Source: an uncultured Desulfobacterales bacterium (GTDB lineage: Bacteria; Desulfobacterota; Desulfobacteria; Desulfobacterales; UBA11574). Taken from it: 13,964 nt of DNA. How positions within the stretch are numbered: position 1 is the first letter of the stretch; each line of letters begins with the position of its first letter. The stretch spans positions 1 to 13,964 of the forward strand of contig CALANC010000461.1 of the NCBI GenBank assembly GCA_937925895.1, given 5' to 3'. A program made the translations under genes and the position numbers. The notes under the pieces were generated by a model. The model made no database searches, was not told the DNA's origin, and worked only from the letters and a program-made list of their open reading frames with translations. Shown here one piece after another: positions 6,712 to 13,964 of this stretch.

Positions 6712-6744
6712 CTCTAAAGGAGTGGGAAGCACTGCGGTTTTATT

Positions 6745-7128
6745 TTAACTTGATAATAGTTCTGCAACTGCTTTTAGTAGCTTGTGTGGATCAAAAGGTT
6801 TGTCGAAAATGCCTTCCGGAGGTGCAACTTCCATGTGCTCATCGAAGATTAATTTAAACGAATCGTCCCCGGCGGTAATGATGATAACCGGAATATGTTT
6901 CAGTTCGGAATCTCTTTTATACAACCGATATGTTTTTAGTCCAGATTGTTTAGGCATGGTGACATCGAGCGCAATCAGGTCGGGTTTTTCTGACTTGGCC
7001 AGCTCAAAGCCTTTTACACCGTCTTCAGCGACAACCGTATCATAACCATTGTCCTGAAATAGGGCTTCAAAATAAGCTAAAACATCCTTTTCATCCTCGA
7101 TAATCAGAATTTTTTTATTTTTGCTCAT
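6745..7128 (-). CDS. Single-domain response regulator (CheY-like receiver)
   Basis: 127 residues, which is just one receiver domain. The acidic pocket is Glu11-Asp12, the phosphoacceptor Asp55 (LIALDVTMPKQSG), then Thr85 (IIITAGDD) and Lys110 (FDKPF). No output domain follows. The gene begins 24 bp after the sensor kinase stop on the same strand, so kinase and receiver are almost certainly cotranscribed and this is the most likely direct substrate. The Shine-Dalgarno is poor, suggesting translational coupling to the kinase. Relation to the next receiver (6642) could be a phosphorelay or parallel outputs; the sequence does not tell. Confidence 0.9.
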   Translation of the reverse strand: MSKNKKILIIEDEKDVLAYFEALFQDNGYDTVVAEDGVKGFELAKSEKPDLIALDVTMPKQSGLKTYRLYKRDSELKHIPVIIITAGDDSFKLIFDEHMEVAPPEGIFDKPFDPHKLLKAVAELLSS

Positions 7129-7152
7129 CTAAATCTTCAATATAGGTATCGT

Positions 7153-8982
7153 TTAATTTGGGGCTTTTTTTTCGATTATTTTGGGCAAATGCCTTCGTGG
7201 AAGGCTGATGCGGAAGGTCGTTCCTTCACCAGGCCGGGATTCCAGATAGATCCTCCCGCCATGCTCCTGGACAATTTTTTTGGTCATGAGCAACCCCAGC
7301 CCGAAGCCCCCCAATCCCTTGGTGGTAAAAAAGGTAGTAAATATTTTTTTCTTGACCTCATAGTCCATTCCACAACCGTTGTCGGTCACTTCATATATGA
7401 TCGTACCGTACTCTTCAAAGGTCTTAACCGTTACCAAACATCCGGGACCATCGCTTACCTGGCAAGCATCGATGGCGTTGCCCACCAGGTTGGTGAGACA
7501 TTCGTGCATGCTTTCATAATCGATAGGAGCAGGGTCGATATTGCCGATCGTTTCGTTTTTCAGCTTTATATCCAATTCTTCTGCCTTAACCGAATATAAT
7601 TCGACCACCTCCTTGGCAATTTGAGCCGGGTCGCAAATTTTGGCTTGAATTTGACGGCCTTTTGAAAAACTCAAAAATGCTTTAACAAACATCGAAATTC
7701 TTTCGATATTTCGAACCAACATTTCCATGCCTTTTTGAATCCGTTCTATATCTCCCTTGGTCAGGCCGGAATTCAGCATATACATCCCACCCTCTAGAGC
7801 GGTGATGAGATTTTTTATACCATGAGACAATCCGGCAACCGTATGCCCAACTGCCGCCAGACGTTCGGCTTCAATTTTGTCTTTCTCAAGCTGTTTAATT
7901 TCACGAAGATCCTGGACTGAAAAGGCCATTCCGATGGTACCGTCTTCGGCCATCAGTTTATTACCTACCAAACGCACCGGAAATGCTTCGCCTTTAATTG
8001 TTTTGACTTCGGCTTCTGGAAGATAAACGTGTCCGGGCCATTCAGATACTTGGGTCAAGAACCCTTCGGGGAGCATGGCGACAAGCTCTTCTCTTGAAAC
8101 CACCTGCTTATCCCTGACCTTAAAAAATTTACGGGCCGAGGGGTTGAAAATGGTTACTCTCCATTTATCGTCCACCGCGAAGATGCCGTCCATGGACGTT
8201 GAAATGATGGTTTCCAGAAACGTGTTGGCGAATTTCAATCTCTCTTGCAGATTCAATGTCTGAGTAACGTCAACGGCCATCTCCAATACCAGATCAAAAC
8301 TGCCGTCTTTCCGTCTCAATGGAATGGTAATCACATGCAGATGGAAGGTTTTTCCTTTTTTAGATTTCCAAACGTGATACCCTGTTTGTATTTGACCGTC
8401 TGCAAACGTTTGTCGGGCAGTACAATCGGCACATTTATCTTCCACGCCCTTGAGCGCTTCATAACAGTGTTTGCCTTCTATGTCTCCAAACCAATCCTTG
8501 AGTTGTTTGTTCACCTTAACGATACGAAAGTTCTTGTCCAATAATAAAATATTACACGGGACTTGATCAAAAAGGATCTGATGCTCATCTCGAATCTGAG
8601 TGGCTTCGGTTATGTTGGTGAAAACATGTAATAAATAGGGAATGTGGCCACTTTCATCAACAATGGGGGTCGAATGCTGTAAATAGCTGATATATCGACC
8701 GTCCTTGTCATATCCCGACTCCTCATTGACACGGGAAACCCCGTCTTTAAAGGTGTCGGCACTTTCACAGTAAGCGCACATGCTGTCTTTGCCTTTGTAT
8801 ACGCTGTAACATTTACGGTTCTTCCAGGAGCCGAACAACTGCTCAAACGTGTCGTTGGCATAGACCAGATCATATTTTCTATCGATGACGGCAACTCCCA
8901 AAGGAATGACATCAAACAGCCGTGTGTTAACCCATTTATTAAAATCGGTTGGAAAAGTTGCTAGGTTTGGTTCTCTTGTCAT
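7153..8982 (-). CDS. Soluble sensor histidine kinase with three PAS domains, two cysteine-tagged
   Basis: 609 residues, without TM helices or signal peptide, so probably cytoplasmic. PAS1 spans about 22-130, PAS2 about 135-245 and PAS3 about 250-365. PAS1 has Cys58-x10-Cys69-x2-Cys72 and PAS2 has Cys173-x10-Cys184-x2-Cys187, the same spacing in both; each set follows a CY(S/E) start and ends before an (D/Q)TF.DG turn. The dimerisation/phosphoacceptor helix has His387 (GLSHGIKN), a variant H-box. The ATP domain has an N box (LTNLVGNAIDA, Asn502), G1 (TDNGCGMD, Asp534) and G2 (GGFGLGLL, 558-565), so the kinase looks intact. The cysteine triads could bind an Fe-S cluster or a metal, or sense thiols or redox state; this is inference. 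It is first in an operon with the receiver starting at 7128. Start ATG 8980-8982 has only a weak Shine-Dalgarno (AGGCGAG). Confidence 0.9.
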   Translation of the reverse strand: MTREPNLATFPTDFNKWVNTRLFDVIPLGVAVIDRKYDLVYANDTFEQLFGSWKNRKCYSVYKGKDSMCAYCESADTFKDGVSRVNEESGYDKDGRYISYLQHSTPIVDESGHIPYLLHVFTNITEATQIRDEHQILFDQVPCNILLLDKNFRIVKVNKQLKDWFGDIEGKHCYEALKGVEDKCADCTARQTFADGQIQTGYHVWKSKKGKTFHLHVITIPLRRKDGSFDLVLEMAVDVTQTLNLQERLKFANTFLETIISTSMDGIFAVDDKWRVTIFNPSARKFFKVRDKQVVSREELVAMLPEGFLTQVSEWPGHVYLPEAEVKTIKGEAFPVRLVGNKLMAEDGTIGMAFSVQDLREIKQLEKDKIEAERLAAVGHTVAGLSHGIKNLITALEGGMYMLNSGLTKGDIERIQKGMEMLVRNIERISMFVKAFLSFSKGRQIQAKICDPAQIAKEVVELYSVKAEELDIKLKNETIGNIDPAPIDYESMHECLTNLVGNAIDACQVSDGPGCLVTVKTFEEYGTIIYEVTDNGCGMDYEVKKKIFTTFFTTKGLGGFGLGLLMTKKIVQEHGGRIYLESRPGEGTTFRISLPRRHLPKIIEKKAPN

Positions 8983-9009
8983 TGAGCTCGCCTATAAAAT
9001 ATATAAGTA

Positions 9010-9060
9010 ATACCCTAATGTCGGGTTTCAATATTTCATCTCATTTACACCAAAGTCGGG
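9010..9060. repeat. Pair of imperfect direct repeats upstream of the sensor kinase
   Basis: ATACCCTAATGTCGGG (9010-9025) and TTACACCAAAGTCGGG (9045-9060) match at 12 of 16 positions, with starts 35 bp apart. They lie in the divergent control region between the kinase and the TPR gene, 28 and 63 bp from the kinase start, and could be operator half-sites. No regulator is identified. Confidence 0.3.
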
Positions 9061-9156
9061 CAAAAATACAACCCTTAGGTTGAAACTTTTTATTCACACC
9101 ACGTGCACTTTAAACCCAGACCCCTTAAATTCTTGAAGCCGCTTCTTGTTATGGCC

Positions 9157-9185
9157 TTGCGATTCCATTTTTAGTTTGATAAATT
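9157..9185 (+). promoter_or_regulatory. Weak sigma-70-like promoter candidate for the TPR/GT-C gene
   Basis: TTGCGA (9157-9162) and TAAATT (9180-9185) are separated by 17 bp and each matches the consensus at 4 of 6 positions. Spacing is ideal and the site ends 46 bp before the ATG, but the hexamers are poor. Confidence 0.28.
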
Positions 9186-9231
9186 CCAAAAAAGCCAGAC
9201 AGCCATTTGGCGACCGACACAGGACATATTT

Positions 9232-11259
9232 ATGAATTTCGAGACAACTTTCAACATTCGCCAAAATTTTGTAATTGGTTTATTTCTCATCTTCGCCACA
9301 TTGTTCGTGTATGGCCCGGTGAGAAATTATGAGTTTGTCAATTTTGATGACCCTAAATATATCTACAAAAATCCTCACATTCAGGCCGGCCTGACTTCAG
9401 AAAGCATCATCTGGTCCTTTACGACCACTTACGCAGCCAACTGGCATCCATTGACATGGTTGTCTCATATGGTTGATGTTGAACTGTTTGGGATGAACCC
9501 CTCCGGGCATCATATAAGCAATATAATTTTTCATTTGGCAAACACGCTATTGTTGTTTTTTATCTTATGGAAAATGACCGGCAAGCCTTGGAGGAGCGGA
9601 TTGGTTGCCGGTCTGTTTGCCCTCCATCCCCTGCACGTGGAATCAGTCGCCTGGGTGTCTGAGCGTAAAGATGTATTAAGCACCTTTTTTTTCATGCTCA
9701 CCATATGGGAGTACATATACTACGTAAATCAGCCGAATATACGGCGATATATAATTGTGTGTATCTTTTTTGCTTTGGGGTTGATGGCAAAGCCAATGTT
9801 GGTAACACTACCGTTTGTTCTTCTGTTACTGGATTATTGGCCACTCAACAGATTGAAATTTAAAGGTCATCGGTTGTCGACACCAAAAATACCATCTTCG
9901 ATCCTCGTAGAGAAAATACCCCTCTTCATACTTTCAGTTGCATCGAGTATAGTAACCTTTATGGCGCAAAAAAGTGCGGGCGCTGTAGGCTCTTTGGATT
10001 TACTTCCACTCAACGCCAGAATTTCCAATGCCCTCGTCTCCTATATACTATATATTGGCAAGATGGCCTGGCCGTTCAGTCTGGCAGTATTTTATCCACA
10101 TCCTCAAGTGTTCCCCACATGGCAAATTGCAGGATCATGCCTCCTGCTCACATCTATTTCTCTTTTGGTTATTTGGCAAATGAAGAAACGTTTCTATCTC
10201 TTCGTTGGCTGGTGGTGGTATGTTGTGACGTTAATACCGGCAATTGGACTGGTTCAAGTCGGCCGACAGGCAATGGCCGATAGATACACATACATCCCGC
10301 TCATTGGTTTGTTTATCATTATCACCTGGGGTGCCAATGATATATTGGCATGGTTATTCAGGGCGGATCACCAAAATAAATTTAAACACCTACGTTCTTT
10401 TAAAACGATCTCGACAATACTAATCCTGATTACATTACTCTCGCTATCCGCGATTTCCCGGAAACAGGTAAAATACTGGACCAACAGTACCGCGCTCTAT
10501 GAACATGCCCTTCGTATAACAAGCAACAATTATATCGTGCATTACAATCTAGGCAATGTTTTACTTTCTCAGGATAAATTTGATAAGGCCATTGATCATT
10601 ACAAGAAAGCCCTCCATAACGATCCCGGGTCTTCGGAGACAAACAATAACCTTGGACTTGCTCTGGCAAAAAAGAAAAAAATCAACGCTGCGATTAAGCA
10701 TTATTTTCAAGCACTCCGTATTGATCCTACATGGCATGAACCCCATAACAACCTGGGCAATGTCTTTGCATCACAGGGATATCTTGATCAAGCCATTGAG
10801 CATTACCTCGAAGCTTTGCAGCTAGATCCTGAATTTGCAGATGCGCACAACAACCTTGGACTGGCTCTGATGCGAAAAGGAAACATCATTGAAGCGATTG
10901 CTCATTTTCGAAAAGCACAAAAAATAAAGCCTGACGATGCTAGCGCTACTAGAAACCTTAACAGGGCAGTGTCAATAAAAGGAAAAATCGACAAGGCAGT
11001 CGCAAATATGTATGAAGCGATGCAGATTAATCCTGATGATACTAATTTACACAATAAATTGGATAAGTTAAACATGCGTAAAAAAGAACTGGATGAGGTC
11101 ATATTTTTCTATCAAAAGGCACTTAAACCTCAACCGGGATATATTGAAGACGCCTTAGATATTGACAATTATGCCAAGGTGTATCGGGTAAAAAAAGACT
11201 TTTACGAAACGCTTTCCAGGTTTACGGAAAGTAAATGGAAGGAGGGCCTGGACGAATAA
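9232..11259 (+). CDS. Multi-membrane GT-C-like protein with C-terminal TPR repeats (TMTC-like)
   Basis: 675 residues. About ten TM helices fill residues 12-410. An early acidic motif NFDDPKYI (37-44) in the first periplasmic loop is the kind of Asp pair that GT-C glycosyltransferases use to bind metal and lipid-linked sugar. Further conserved-looking segments are NWHPLTWLSHM (70-80), ALHPLHVESVAWVSERKD (130-147), LMAKPMLVTLPF (184-195) and MADRYTYIP (348-356). This is the TMTC/PMT-like architecture often annotated simply as a tetratricopeptide protein. From about 425 to 640 there are at least five TPRs, for example NYIVHYNLGNVL and HEPHNNLGNVFASQ; the later ones are degenerate. Transfer of sugar to periplasmic proteins is inferred by family. 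Start ATG 9232 has AGGA 7-8 nt upstream. It is the only plus-strand gene, and its last 38 bp overlap the convergent gene. Confidence 0.85.
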   Translation: MNFETTFNIRQNFVIGLFLIFATLFVYGPVRNYEFVNFDDPKYIYKNPHIQAGLTSESIIWSFTTTYAANWHPLTWLSHMVDVELFGMNPSGHHISNIIFHLANTLLLFFILWKMTGKPWRSGLVAGLFALHPLHVESVAWVSERKDVLSTFFFMLTIWEYIYYVNQPNIRRYIIVCIFFALGLMAKPMLVTLPFVLLLLDYWPLNRLKFKGHRLSTPKIPSSILVEKIPLFILSVASSIVTFMAQKSAGAVGSLDLLPLNARISNALVSYILYIGKMAWPFSLAVFYPHPQVFPTWQIAGSCLLLTSISLLVIWQMKKRFYLFVGWWWYVVTLIPAIGLVQVGRQAMADRYTYIPLIGLFIIITWGANDILAWLFRADHQNKFKHLRSFKTISTILILITLLSLSAISRKQVKYWTNSTALYEHALRITSNNYIVHYNLGNVLLSQDKFDKAIDHYKKALHNDPGSSETNNNLGLALAKKKKINAAIKHYFQALRIDPTWHEPHNNLGNVFASQGYLDQAIEHYLEALQLDPEFADAHNNLGLALMRKGNIIEAIAHFRKAQKIKPDDASATRNLNRAVSIKGKIDKAVANMYEAMQINPDDTNLHNKLDKLNMRKKELDEVIFFYQKALKPQPGYIEDALDIDNYAKVYRVKKDFYETLSRFTESKWKEGLDE

Positions 11260-12763
11260 ATTGACCAGTTTGGAATCTTTGCAGAAAACTTTGGTTCCTT
11301 TTATTATTTTTTAAAAAAAGAATGGCAGTATAATCTGAGTAAACATACAGCCATTGATTGCTGTGCTTAGCCAATTCTTGGAAAAAAGAGTTTTGTCTCG
11401 CTAAGAGAATGTCGGCAGGATATTTTTCAATCAGGGCCGTCCATCGTTCTGAATCAAGGGCCGAGACAAAATGATCTTTAATGACCGATTCCGGATAAAC
11501 GGTTCGGAAGCGCCCGTCAATGGAGACCTTGCAGTCAGGGTACAGTTTCCATATGGCGTATTCCCCCCACTCCATGGGGAGCAATAAATTTCCATTGACG
11601 GAGTTTTGTTTTAAAAACTTAACTGCTGATTCAGGATAAATCTGAGCATCGACAATAATTCTGCCATTTGCCAATACATACTTAGAAATTCCATAAAAGG
11701 CCTGATATATTACCAGTAAAAGCAGAAATACGACTAAGGTGTTCTGTGATATTTTAGAAAGAGTTAGACGCGGCATTCTTGATTTAATATCAGATTTTAG
11801 GGTTGATAACCCCCCAGCCAAATAGGGGGTAATTATGATTCCGAAAAAAGGCGTGTGGCGTTGGTGAGAAAAAGATGCGACCAGGGTCATTGCGATGGCA
11901 GCCCCCTCCCATCCTATTCCGTATTTTAACCTTTTAAACAACACGACGAAGAACAACAGTGCCATTGCTTTTAAATGCAAATGGGACATGTGAATCAGGG
12001 GTATGGGGTTCCACTCGCTGATTTGTCGTGGGGTGGACAAGGTTTTATAAAGAAAAACAATAAGTTTATATCCATAGGGATTCATGAGAGTCGAAAAACT
12101 GGTTACCAGAAACCAAAACCATATGACGCCGACGGGCTCATCTTTTTCCCCAAAAAGGAAATGGGAAATTGTCTTCCATACCACCACAATAGAGAAAAAC
12201 ATCCAGCCCATCAGAAATCCTCCGTGACAATTTACCCAAAAAACCATAATACACGGCAAAAGGAAAAGGAGGTTTTTCTTTTTAAAGAAGTAAAGATGAA
12301 AAATACCTAGATATAGAGTGAAAAACAGAAAAGAGAATAGTTGGGGTCTAACCATAAATCCGGGTGAGATCACCACGATAGCAAGGACAATAATAAATGT
12401 ATAAACGATGGCGTCGTTTTTACCTAAATCACAAAGACGATAAAGTAGTCCGGCGATGACAAGGCCGATCACGAGTTTTCCAAACAGAAGGCCGGTATCT
12501 CCAAGATGGAGGTAGGTGAAATAAAAAATGAGTTCAGCAAGCCATTCATGATTAACCCAAGGTTGGCCGTGAGCTGTAAATGAGTAGGGATCAACACGTA
12601 TGAGAGATTTGGCCTTCCAAATGTCTTCCCCGAATTTTATATGTCCCCACAGATCGGGATCTGCCGTAACATAAGAAAAAAAACATATGGCAGCACTTGC
12701 AGTCACCAATTGAGCCATTATTTTCAGCCATCGTGATTGTGTCCCGTTCATTTGACGTTTCAT
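11222..12763 (-). CDS. Polytopic membrane protein, GT-C glycosyltransferase-like, uncharacterised
   Basis: 513 residues with about ten TM helices between residues 15 and 360, then a soluble domain of about 150 residues. Asp35 and Asp37 (ADPDLWGHIKFGEDI) follow the first TM helix, the position of the catalytic acidic motif of GT-C enzymes. Other notable segments are PWVNHEWLAELIFY (68-81), WVNCHGGF (176-183), SHQRHTPFFG (299-308) and EWGEYAIWKLYPDCKVSIDG (398-417) in the C-terminal domain. The family is widespread, and I know no characterised member. Start ATG 12761-12763 has no clear Shine-Dalgarno; an ATG four codons in is equally possible. It converges on the TPR/GT-C gene, with overlapping ends and no terminator between. 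Confidence 0.8.
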   Translation of the reverse strand: MKRQMNGTQSRWLKIMAQLVTASAAICFFSYVTADPDLWGHIKFGEDIWKAKSLIRVDPYSFTAHGQPWVNHEWLAELIFYFTYLHLGDTGLLFGKLVIGLVIAGLLYRLCDLGKNDAIVYTFIIVLAIVVISPGFMVRPQLFSFLFFTLYLGIFHLYFFKKKNLLFLLPCIMVFWVNCHGGFLMGWMFFSIVVVWKTISHFLFGEKDEPVGVIWFWFLVTSFSTLMNPYGYKLIVFLYKTLSTPRQISEWNPIPLIHMSHLHLKAMALLFFVVLFKRLKYGIGWEGAAIAMTLVASFSHQRHTPFFGIIITPYLAGGLSTLKSDIKSRMPRLTLSKISQNTLVVFLLLLVIYQAFYGISKYVLANGRIIVDAQIYPESAVKFLKQNSVNGNLLLPMEWGEYAIWKLYPDCKVSIDGRFRTVYPESVIKDHFVSALDSERWTALIEKYPADILLARQNSFFQELAKHSNQWLYVYSDYTAILFLKNNKRNQSFLQRFQTGQFIRPGPPSIYFP

Positions 12764-12823
12764 TGGTTCTACTATGCTGATTAAATTCGGGCTAACCTGG
12801 ATTTTTTACGCGCATGATGCGAT

Positions 12824-12890
12824 CATTTGCAAGGCACTCAGGAGCGCAGCCGTAGCATTCTACTGCAAGCTCCTGATAACGCAGCAAATG
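12824..12890. repeat. 67-nt imperfect palindrome in the spacer before the DUF3786 gene
   Basis: Three nested paired segments: CATTTGC (12824-12830) with GCAAATG (12884-12890); TCAGGAGC (12838-12845) with GCTCCTGA (12869-12876); and GCCGTAG (12849-12855) with CTACTGC (12860-12866), one C-T mismatch, around a CATT loop. Between the outer and middle stems is a symmetric 7 x 7 internal loop. The rest of the spacer (12764-13051) has an eight-A run (12937-12944), which on the minus strand could be the U-tract of a weak terminator for the DUF3786 gene. I recall similar GCCGTAG-type palindromes between Desulfobacterales genes; this needs a search. Confidence 0.6.
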
Positions 12891-13051
12891 GGTGAATCAG
12901 GCAGCGCCCAGAAGAGTGAAAATATTTCAGCTAAAGAAAAAAAAGAGCAGGTTGCAAAGTGTAACCCAGAGTTGCTGCCGTTAATTTTCTTTACGATATA
13001 ATATAATATTATAAAACAAGTTTGCTGAAATATTTCCATGAAATATCCGGG

Positions 13052-13960
13052 TTAACTGCTTCTGAGCAACTTGTTAGAAACTAAATTAACGAGGCCCCAG
13101 ATGGCATCTGCCGGCAAATGACTCTCAATAGATCGATCGAAAAGAATAGAAAGACGCGGCTCAAATTCTTCATCTCCCTCCCACAACAGATAGTACAGGG
13201 GTATTTTAGGCAAGGGGGAAAACTTGTATGCAACATCACCCATGTCCAGAGGTTCACCTCCCAGGTTCTCCGAGGCCCTTTTAAACCCTGCCGGATCTCT
13301 GCCAAAACGCTCCACAAGAGGCGCCACTTTGAGCACATGAGGCCCTTGAAAAAAATGAGCGTCTTTTAAATCATTGGTCCCGATCATTTCCCTACGAATC
13401 AGAGCGGAGGTCACATTGACTAGATAAATCATAATGATTAATTCTAAAAGAGGGTCGTCTATCTTCCCAGGCTGGTCGGGCGTTAAGCGCCATAGACAGC
13501 GGTTTTCCATGTCAACATGTATATCATCTGTCAAAAATCTGACAAGGATTCCTTCAGGATGATGAGGGATGGTCAGGGAATTTGCACATAATTTTTCCAT
13601 ATCCATTTTTTTCAAATCGTCCCAATATTTGGGATCAACGGTTACGAGATCCCCCTTCGGAGTTCTGGCCGGCGGTTTTTGCTTACGTCTTCTCTTTTGC
13701 ATATTTATATAGCCCTCACTAAAAGGATAAGGCCCTGCCATAAAGACCTCACAGGGAAATGATCGGCAGTCTCTTAAACAAAATTGAACATGATTCATTT
13801 GGGCACATGCCAAAATAGGACAAGGATGCCCAAAGAGTCTTTTTTGGGCCTCAATTTTATTTTTTGCCTCCTGGCTCGTTCCGGGTCCGCAACTGGAACA
13901 AATACCAAGGAGGTTTAACCTGCAAACATCACAATTTATCCCGCAAGCACCGGTAGGCAT
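13052..13960 (-). CDS. DUF3786 protein with cysteine-rich N-terminal domain
   Basis: 302 residues. The first 70 contain ten cysteines at 6, 10, 13, 21, 24, 47, 52, 61, 65 and 70, in patterns CGINCDVC, CSSC, CPILAC and CLRDC....C. This resembles small DUF3795-type metal- or Fe-S-binding modules. A basic linker (88-104, QKRRRKQKPPARTPK) follows. Residues 105-300 match my memory of DUF3786: an YWDDL start, FLTDDIHVDMENRCLWR, then a helical LLELIIMIYLVN segment, and a late IPLYYLLWEGDEEFEPRLSI....SIESHLPAD motif. DUF3786 occurs mainly in anaerobes and has no established function. The ATG (13958-13960) is 4 bp from the window edge, so no ribosome-binding site can be seen and a start further upstream is possible, although MPTGACGINC fits this family's beginning. 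Confidence 0.82.
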   Translation of the reverse strand: MPTGACGINCDVCRLNLLGICSSCGPGTSQEAKNKIEAQKRLFGHPCPILACAQMNHVQFCLRDCRSFPCEVFMAGPYPFSEGYINMQKRRRKQKPPARTPKGDLVTVDPKYWDDLKKMDMEKLCANSLTIPHHPEGILVRFLTDDIHVDMENRCLWRLTPDQPGKIDDPLLELIIMIYLVNVTSALIRREMIGTNDLKDAHFFQGPHVLKVAPLVERFGRDPAGFKRASENLGGEPLDMGDVAYKFSPLPKIPLYYLLWEGDEEFEPRLSILFDRSIESHLPADAIWGLVNLVSNKLLRSS

Positions 13961-13964
13961 GGTC

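Noticed and set aside
12774..13001. Plus-strand 75-codon frame in the spacer
   Set aside because: It runs through the 67-nt palindrome and an A-run, has no ribosome-binding site and resembles nothing known.
12791..13055. Integron attC site around the 67-nt palindrome
   Set aside because: Flanking GGCTAAC and GTTAACT do not fit the RYYYAAC and GTTRRRY core sites, and there is no integrase or cassette structure.

Overview
The window looks like a chromosomal segment of an anaerobic member of the Desulfobacterota, most probably the Desulfobacterales. This is inference from gene content: a sulfide:quinone oxidoreductase (SQR) with a DUF1641 partner, a DUF3786 cysteine-rich protein, a Gly-zipper periplasmic protein, a PAS sensor kinase, palindromic intergenic repeats and a probable selenocysteine codon. 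Composition is moderately AT-rich and almost everything lies on the minus strand; the only plus-strand gene is the TPR/GT-C protein at 9232.

Layout. 1-1061: 5' part of a membrane sensor (dCache + HAMP) that runs off the left edge. 1062-3915: a gene-poor, decayed stretch. It holds a broken remnant of an M48 metalloprotease C-terminus, two small secreted-protein genes that form an operon, two copies of a CCACGGGC/GCCCGTGG hairpin repeat, an IS1380-type transposase relic and a strong terminator. 3916-5857: the SQR-DUF1641 operon. 6115-8982: a hybrid PAS histidine kinase gene followed by two receiver-only response regulators, the last with its own consensus sigma-70 promoter. 9232-12763: two convergent multi-membrane GT-C-like proteins, one carrying TPRs, whose 3' ends overlap by 38 bp. 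12764-13051: a spacer with a 67-nt imperfect palindrome. 13052-13960: a DUF3786 protein with a 10-cysteine N-terminus.

Main result. What looks like an SQR gene ending at a TGA (4865-4867) plus a separate 72-residue ORF is one continuous frame of 410 codons interrupted only by that TGA. By family alignment from memory, the TGA sits where SQR proteins have their second redox-active cysteine (Cys356 in Acidithiobacillus ferrooxidans numbering). The downstream part is intact, looks like the normal SQR C-terminus and has no ribosome-binding site of its own. A 6-bp hairpin with a GGU loop lies 18 nt after the TGA, matching the usual geometry of a bacterial SECIS. I read this as a candidate selenoprotein SQR whose Cys159/Cys331 pair has become Cys159/Sec331. 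The alternative is a recent TGC/TGT to TGA nonsense mutation.

The SQR would pass electrons from sulfide to the quinone pool, with the DUF1641 protein as a co-encoded partner of unknown function. The kinase and receivers form a signalling unit with no DNA-binding output in the window. The GT-C pair suggests envelope glycosylation.
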